From the NCBI GenBank assembly GCA_937925595.1, contig CALALQ010000271.1, forward strand, positions 1 to 10,728: a stretch of DNA of 10,728 nt. Direction: 5' to 3'. Origin of the DNA: an uncultured Demequina sp. (GTDB lineage Bacteria; Actinomycetota; Actinomycetes; Actinomycetales; Demequinaceae). A program made the translations under genes and the position numbers. The notes beneath the pieces were generated by a model, which was not told the DNA's origin, ran no database searches, and was given only the letters and a program-made list of their open reading frames with translations. Shown piece after piece: positions 6,969 to 10,728 of this stretch (positions within the stretch are counted from its first letter, which is position 1; each line of letters starts with the position of its first letter).

Positions 6969-9185
6969 TTGAAAACTCAACTGGATGTGCCTGAGATCGC
7001 AAGACTCTACGGCGCGCTCGAAGAGTTCCGAGGACGGTCACTGCAGCAGTTGAAATCGAGCTTCCTTCCTGCGGACGACCCGGATGTGGACAATGTGTGG
7101 ACTCATGCCTCCGCGTCTGAACTCGTGCGTGAGTTCGTCGAGAAGCCGGATGAGACTAAGCGTGGATTCCTCGACAAGCTAAGGGATCAGTTGGCGAGCA
7201 TCTCGCGCCCTGCGGGCCAGCTCATGGAAGAGCTCACCTGGCTGCACCTCGTCGTCGCCTCGAAGCAGGGGTATCCCTCCAAGCGCCAACTCCTCGATGA
7301 GGTCGCGGGTATCGGAGGCGCCACAGGTCCGTCCGGAATCTTCGACGAAGTACTCCACACGGGCCTCGCCGCGACGGGCACATCGTTCTTCACGCGGCGC
7401 CCCAACCAGCTTTGGTTGCTCGTACGCTTCGCCGAGACGTGGACTGCGGCGTCCGCACACCAACGCGACAATTGGCTGAGCGACCCCATCGCGTTCCGCG
7501 CGATGGTGTTCTCGCTCGAAGGCGTCGCAGATCAGACGCAGCGGCATGCCCTGCTGCACCTCGTGCACCCGGACTCGTTCGAGGACACGGTCAGCCAGTA
7601 CCACAAGCGGAAGATGGCCTCACTCGCAGACCCGTCCGAAGAGCTTGAGAACGACGACGCGACGATCGCGCGCGTCCGCGAACGCCTGGCGAAGACCTAC
7701 GGTGACGGCTTCTCGTTCTATCAGTCGGAGGTGCGTGGACTATGGGACCCCGAGCCCGAGCCGGCGGTCGAACCGACGACTCCCGATCCAGCCCTTCCTG
7801 AGCCGATTGAACCGCAGGTTCGCGGCGCATGGCTGATCCGTGGATCCGGCGGCGAGCGCGTTCCAGACTGGCTGGCCGACGGTACGTGCGGGATCGGCTT
7901 TGCAGACACTTTTCCGTTCGAACTCAAGCCTGGCGCCAGTCGGGACGAGCTCCGGGCGATGGCGGAAGAAGCAGGCACGGACACGACGGCCGGCGGCTTC
8001 AACCACGAGCTCGGCCAGGTCTGGCGCTTCGTGAACAAGATGGAGATCGGCGACTACGTCGTCACGGTCAACGGGCAGAACGTCTACCTCGGCGTCGTCG
8101 ACTCCGGCTCGCGCGACATATTCGCTCGCACACGAAAGGAGACAGTTCGATCGATTGAATGGCTGAATGCAGATGCACCGATTCAGCGACGCGACATCGC
8201 GAAGAGCCTGCAGTCCAAGATGAAGACGTTGCTCACGCTAACGCTCATCACCCCGGAGATCGACGAACTCGAACGCTGGGTGAGCGGCGAGACACAGCCG
8301 CCGTCACCGGTCGATCCGATGCCCGCAGGACTTCCGGTCGCCACACCACAGCTTGCGCATGACCTCCTCCTCGACAAACCATGGCTCGACGAAGTCATCG
8401 CGCTACTCGACGAGAAGCGCCAGGTCGTTCTCTACGGCCCCCCGGGCACTGGAAAGACCTATCTCGCCCAAACCTTGGCCGAACATCTCGCGGGCGGGGT
8501 TGGCGCCTTTGAGATCGTGCAGTTCCACCCCTCCTATACCTACGAGGACTTCTTTGAGGGATACCGTCCGGTGCCGGGAGGCGCGGGGAAAGTCGACTTC
8601 GCGATCAAGTCGGGCCCGCTACGCCGGATTGCGGATGCAGCGGCCGAGGCCCCCAGCGTCCCGCATGTTCTCATCATTGATGAGATCAACCGGGCCAATC
8701 TCGCGAAGGTCTTCGGCGAGCTCTACTTCCTACTCGAGTACCGCGACCAGCCCATCAGCCTGCAGTACTCGGACATGGAGTTCACCCTCCCTGAGAACCT
8801 CTACATCATCGGCACGATGAACACGGCCGACCGCTCGATCGCGCTCGTCGACGCCGCCATGCGCCGCCGTTTCTACTTCGTAGAAATGTCACCCGCGGTG
8901 GCGCCCGTGAGCGAGATGCTCAGCCGTTGGCTCGCCGTTCGGGGCATGTCAGACGAGCCAGCGCGCTTGCTGGCCGAGCTGAATGCACGCCTCGGCGATC
9001 CCGATGCGGCGATCGGTCCGTCGTACTTGATGACCGAGCACATCCTGAAGCCGGGTCGCCTCGAACGCATCTGGACACACGGCATCATGCCCCTGCTTGA
9101 AGAGCGCTTCTACGGCAATCGTGCCGAATTGACGCGGTTCTCGCTCGACAGCATCCGGGCGGCGATTAGACCCTCGGGCACATGA
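6969..9185 (+). CDS. mcrB: McrB-type AAA+ GTPase, motor and recognition subunit of a type IV (modification-dependent) restriction system
   Basis: The 738-aa protein should recognise modified DNA and, with McrC, use GTP to translocate and cut it. The C-terminal AAA+ domain has Walker A GPPGTGKT (490-497), FHPSYTYEDFFEGY (519-532), Walker B LIIDEINRAN (568-577) and the McrB signature MNTADRS (617-623), followed by ALVDAAMRRRF (625-635). The N-terminal 260 residues are largely helical and unfamiliar as a named domain. A Pro/Glu-rich linker spans about 259-284. Residues about 285-400 (WRFVNKMEIGDYVV, then YLGVVDSG) resemble the PUA/EVE-like modified-base readers found in McrB variants. At 738 aa it is far larger than E. 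coli McrB (about 460 aa) because of the two N-terminal modules. I chose the TTG at 6969 because of the GGGAGG 7 nt upstream; an in-frame TTG at 6804 would add 55 residues without family character. The stop overlaps mcrC. Confidence 0.92.
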   Translation: MKTQLDVPEIARLYGALEEFRGRSLQQLKSSFLPADDPDVDNVWTHASASELVREFVEKPDETKRGFLDKLRDQLASISRPAGQLMEELTWLHLVVASKQGYPSKRQLLDEVAGIGGATGPSGIFDEVLHTGLAATGTSFFTRRPNQLWLLVRFAETWTAASAHQRDNWLSDPIAFRAMVFSLEGVADQTQRHALLHLVHPDSFEDTVSQYHKRKMASLADPSEELENDDATIARVRERLAKTYGDGFSFYQSEVRGLWDPEPEPAVEPTTPDPALPEPIEPQVRGAWLIRGSGGERVPDWLADGTCGIGFADTFPFELKPGASRDELRAMAEEAGTDTTAGGFNHELGQVWRFVNKMEIGDYVVTVNGQNVYLGVVDSGSRDIFARTRKETVRSIEWLNADAPIQRRDIAKSLQSKMKTLLTLTLITPEIDELERWVSGETQPPSPVDPMPAGLPVATPQLAHDLLLDKPWLDEVIALLDEKRQVVLYGPPGTGKTYLAQTLAEHLAGGVGAFEIVQFHPSYTYEDFFEGYRPVPGGAGKVDFAIKSGPLRRIADAAAEAPSVPHVLIIDEINRANLAKVFGELYFLLEYRDQPISLQYSDMEFTLPENLYIIGTMNTADRSIALVDAAMRRRFYFVEMSPAVAPVSEMLSRWLAVRGMSDEPARLLAELNARLGDPDAAIGPSYLMTEHILKPGRLERIWTHGIMPLLEERFYGNRAELTRFSLDSIRAAIRPSGT

Positions 9186-10375
9186 CCATCGAGCTGAGCG
9201 AGTGGGGTGCGAGGGGCAACCTCGAACTCGGGGCCGATGCTGTCAGGGCGCTCGCCAATGCCAAGCAATTCGAGATTGCGCCCGACCGCGAAGTCTCCGG
9301 AAGGTGGCGCCTCTCGGCAACCCGCTACGTCGGCGTTGCCACCATCAGCGGGCACACGATTCGCGTGGCGCCGAAGATCCCGGTGCATAGACTCTTCGAG
9401 CTACTCACCCACACGATGCAACTGGTCGAGTGGAGAGCTGATGCCGCAGATTGGGAAGTCTCCAACGACCTCGTGTCGGTGATCGCGGCATCTTTTCTCG
9501 ACAACGCCGAGCGAGCGTTGCGGGGCGGGATGCTGCAGGGCTACGTCACGGTCGACGAAGACCTCTATTCCGTGCGCGGACGGATTGACTTCGGCCGACT
9601 TTCGGGAAGGCCTCGTGAGCTGCCGGTGCCGGTGGCCGTGACCTATGACGACTACACAACCGATGTGCTCGAGAATCAGCTGCTCGCGGGTGCGGGGAGC
9701 GTACTTCTGAGGCTCGGGACGCTCACGCCCGCCCTGACTCGGCGGTTGCGTCGACTGGAGTTCCAGCTCGTCGATATCACCCCGACGCGCCCGTCTGCCT
9801 CACCGGCGGAGGTGCGTTGGACGAGACTGAACGATCGCTACCGCTCCGCCGTAGCCCTGGCCCGCCTCATCCTGCAGAGCACGGCCTTCGACTTCGAAGG
9901 CGAGGGGTCGTCGCGCGGATCGACTTTGCTCGTCAACATGGATCGGGTGTTCGAGGATGTCGTAGGCCGCGGCATCGACCGAGCGCTTGTTCCGATGGGC
10001 TTCTCGGTCGATCTCCAGCACCGTGCACATCTCGATCACGAGAAGCGCATCGACATTCGCCCCGATGTTGTCGTCTCTAGCGGCACAGATGTTGTTGCTG
10101 TCGCAGATCTCAAGAACAAGCGCACAGGAACTATCAGCCCGAACGACGTCTATCAGGCGGTCGGATACGCGACGAGATTCCGACTCACCGAGGTGTCGCT
10201 GGTTTATCCAGAACCGCCTCCGTACGAGGAGGTCCTCGTCGGTGATGTGCGGGTGCGCCTGTTGTGCGTCGATATCTCGCTACCACCAGCTCAGCGGCAG
10301 CACGCTGTCATGCATGTCGCAGAGACCCTCGTCGCGAAGGCTGGCTCGTCCACTGGTCGCAGCGTCCCTACTTGA
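9182..10375 (+). CDS. mcrC: McrC nuclease subunit of the McrBC system
   Basis: The 397-aa protein is the endonuclease partner that stimulates McrB GTP hydrolysis and cuts DNA. The PD-(D/E)xK core is visible as RPD (293-295) followed by ADLKNK (308-313), so the expected Asp, Asp and Lys are all present. YTTDVLENQLL (158-168) is a typical McrC motif before the nuclease, and VNMDRVFEDVV (251-261) matches the helix preceding the nuclease domain. The first 110 residues form the McrC N-terminal part thought to contact the McrB ring. It is somewhat longer than E. coli McrC (about 350 aa). Its ATG overlaps the mcrB stop as ATGA (9182-9185), and no strong separate ribosome site is present, so the two subunits are probably made by coupled translation. 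No damage is seen. Specificity should reside in McrB. Confidence 0.93.
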   Translation: MTIELSEWGARGNLELGADAVRALANAKQFEIAPDREVSGRWRLSATRYVGVATISGHTIRVAPKIPVHRLFELLTHTMQLVEWRADAADWEVSNDLVSVIAASFLDNAERALRGGMLQGYVTVDEDLYSVRGRIDFGRLSGRPRELPVPVAVTYDDYTTDVLENQLLAGAGSVLLRLGTLTPALTRRLRRLEFQLVDITPTRPSASPAEVRWTRLNDRYRSAVALARLILQSTAFDFEGEGSSRGSTLLVNMDRVFEDVVGRGIDRALVPMGFSVDLQHRAHLDHEKRIDIRPDVVVSSGTDVVAVADLKNKRTGTISPNDVYQAVGYATRFRLTEVSLVYPEPPPYEEVLVGDVRVRLLCVDISLPPAQRQHAVMHVAETLVAKAGSSTGRSVPT

Positions 10376-10379
10376 CGTC

Positions 10380-10412
10380 ATGCCTGATCGTGGGGACGAC
10401 CAGAGTAGGCAT
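10380..10412 (+). terminator. Possible hairpin after mcrC
   Basis: ATGCCT (10380-10385) pairs with AGGCAT (10407-10412), and inside it TCGT (10388-10391) pairs with ACGA (10396-10399) around a GGGG loop. It begins 4 nt after the mcrC stop codon and could end mcrBC transcription. There is no T-run, and the right arm overlaps the first bases of the integrase remnant, so the call is tentative. Confidence 0.3.
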
Positions 10413-10467
10413 ACCGTTGGTGGCGCTGCCGCCGGGACCGCAGACTCGGTACACCCGACCGCAGTAG
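10411..10467 (+). pseudogene. Remnant of a second integrase gene: last 19 codons only
   Basis: Read in phase, this stretch gives IPLVALPPGPQTRYTRPQ and a TAG stop, against MPLVALPSGPQTRYARPR and TAA at the end of the integrase at 6743. By eye, 47 of 57 nt match and there are no gaps. The ten differences change only four residues (Met-Ile, Ser-Pro, Ala-Thr, Arg-Gln), so the copy looks like the tail of a diverged sister integrase, not a fresh duplication. Nothing upstream of 10411 continues the match with confidence; mcrC ends at 10375. The remnant lies 208 nt from the tRNA-Arg 3' end, a normal distance between an integrase stop and its attachment site. This suggests that it marks the original integrase position of the island. 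Confidence 0.75.
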
Positions 10468-10596
10468 CCCCAGAGAGCAGATTGCTCAGTTTTTCGACGA
10501 GGCAGATTTCGTCCGAAACGCTCGATTTTGGTGCCCTCAGACGTCGCGCGCAGCCCGTTGCGGACGGCCGTTTTCGGCTCACCGAATTTTCAGAAT
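10468..10596. other. Non-coding stretch between integrase remnant and arm-type repeats
   Basis: About 130 bases with no credible gene; a minus-strand open frame across it begins inside the tRNA and is a shadow. The only structure noticed is a small GCCG-TTTT-CGGC hairpin at 10567-10578. By position this should be part of the phage attachment region. Confidence 0.4.
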
Positions 10597-10617
10597 GCGG
10601 GCAAAAAGCGGGCAAAA
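10597..10617 (+). repeat. Tandem GCGGGCAAAA repeats, candidate integrase arm-type sites
   Basis: GCGGGCAAAA occurs at 10597-10606 and again at 10608-10617, an 11-bp period, so both lie on the same face of the helix. Tyrosine integrases with an N-terminal arm-binding domain bind short direct repeats flanking the core site, and these lie 60-80 bp from the tRNA end as expected. Binding is inferred from position and form only. Confidence 0.45.
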
Positions 10618-10626
10618 GGCCTTTTG
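10613..10626. repeat. 14-bp perfect palindrome CAAAAGGCCTTTTG
   Basis: A self-complementary 14-mer overlapping the second tandem repeat. It could be a binding site for integrase, excisionase or a host factor, or part of a weak terminator; it is too short to decide. Confidence 0.4.
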
Positions 10627-10631
10627 TGTGG

Positions 10632-10660
10632 TCTGACCATAGAAGAAATACCTGGTCAGA
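10632..10660. repeat. Inverted repeat TCTGACCA / TGGTCAGA beside the tRNA
   Basis: TCTGACCA (10632-10639) and TGGTCAGA (10653-10660) form a perfect 8-bp inverted repeat around 13 nt. It lies 15 nt from the tRNA 3' end. It may be a recombination-protein site in the attachment region, or an RNA hairpin downstream of the tRNA transcript. Confidence 0.45.
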
Positions 10661-10663
10661 GGC

Positions 10664-10670
10664 AAAAAAA
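10664..10670 (-). terminator. T-run immediately downstream of tRNA-Arg
   Basis: On the minus strand seven T residues begin 5 nt after the tRNA discriminator base, followed further down by the 8-bp inverted repeat. The T-run has no hairpin directly before it other than the tRNA itself, so a role in ending tRNA transcription is only possible. Confidence 0.3.
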
Positions 10671-10675
10671 GACTG

Positions 10676-10728
10676 TGCCCCTGGAGGGACTCGAACCCCC
10701 AACCCTCTCCTTAGGACGGAGCTGCTCT
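10676..10728 (-). tRNA. tRNA-Arg (anticodon CCU), 3' part only, 5' end beyond the window
   Basis: The 53 visible bases match canonical tRNA positions 21-73. They give the D-stem 3' strand GAGC, an anticodon loop GTCCTAA with CCU after the invariant T33, a five-base variable loop, a T-arm GGGGG-TTCGAGT-CCCTC with one G-U pair, the acceptor 3' strand CAGGGGC and discriminator A. CCA is not encoded. The anticodon stem has four pairs and a G-A mismatch at 27-43. CCU reads AGG, so this is an arginine tRNA. tRNA 3' ends are usual integration targets, and the integrase remnant and arm-like repeats next to it suggest this gene is the attachment site of the island. Confidence 0.88.

Noticed and set aside
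10280..10702. 140-codon minus-strand open frame from the tRNA region into mcrC
   Set aside because: It begins inside tRNA-Arg and crosses the attachment region; its start (MGVRVPPG) is a known kind of tRNA read as protein. No domain is recognisable.

Overview
The window is GC-rich. It uses TTG as well as ATG starts, carries a tRNA-Arg gene without an encoded CCA end, and has an actinobacterial-type phage integrase with an N-terminal arm-binding domain. This fits a high-GC actinobacterium, perhaps a Microbacteriaceae relative; the family is a guess and no 16S or ribosomal gene is present. The content is that of a defence island next to a tRNA-Arg gene.

Layout. Positions 1-5052 (minus strand) hold a tight three-gene operon, transcribed from about 5050 leftwards: a 986-aa SNF2/RapA-type helicase, a 653-aa type III DNA methyltransferase (Mod), and the first 43 codons of the type III restriction subunit (Res), which is cut by the window edge. 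Helicase and mod overlap by ATGA; mod and res are 2 nt apart. Positions 5053-5612 are non-coding, with several short inverted repeats, and lie between the divergent helicase operon and an integrase. Positions 5613-6743 (plus strand) are a tyrosine recombinase gene broken by one in-frame amber codon, with all catalytic residues still readable. Positions 6969-10375 (plus strand) are a McrBC type IV restriction pair overlapping by ATGA. Positions 10376-10675 carry a second, diverged copy of the last 19 codons of an integrase gene, then candidate arm-type sites and inverted repeats. Positions 10676-10728 are the 3' part of a minus-strand tRNA-Arg(CCU).

How the parts fit. Mod and Res should form a type III restriction-modification complex that marks self DNA by adenine methylation and cuts unmodified DNA. 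McrBC should attack DNA carrying foreign modifications, so the two systems are complementary. The helicase is co-translated with Mod and is probably an accessory motor of the type III system. The integrase remains and the tRNA-Arg gene point to arrival by site-specific integration at the tRNA 3' end; the other end of the island must lie left of position 1.

The main oddities are the SNF2-type helicase at the head of a type III operon, and the placement of mcrBC between an integrase gene and a second integrase 3' end that sits beside the tRNA. The latter suggests that mcrBC was added by recombination at the integrase 3' end.
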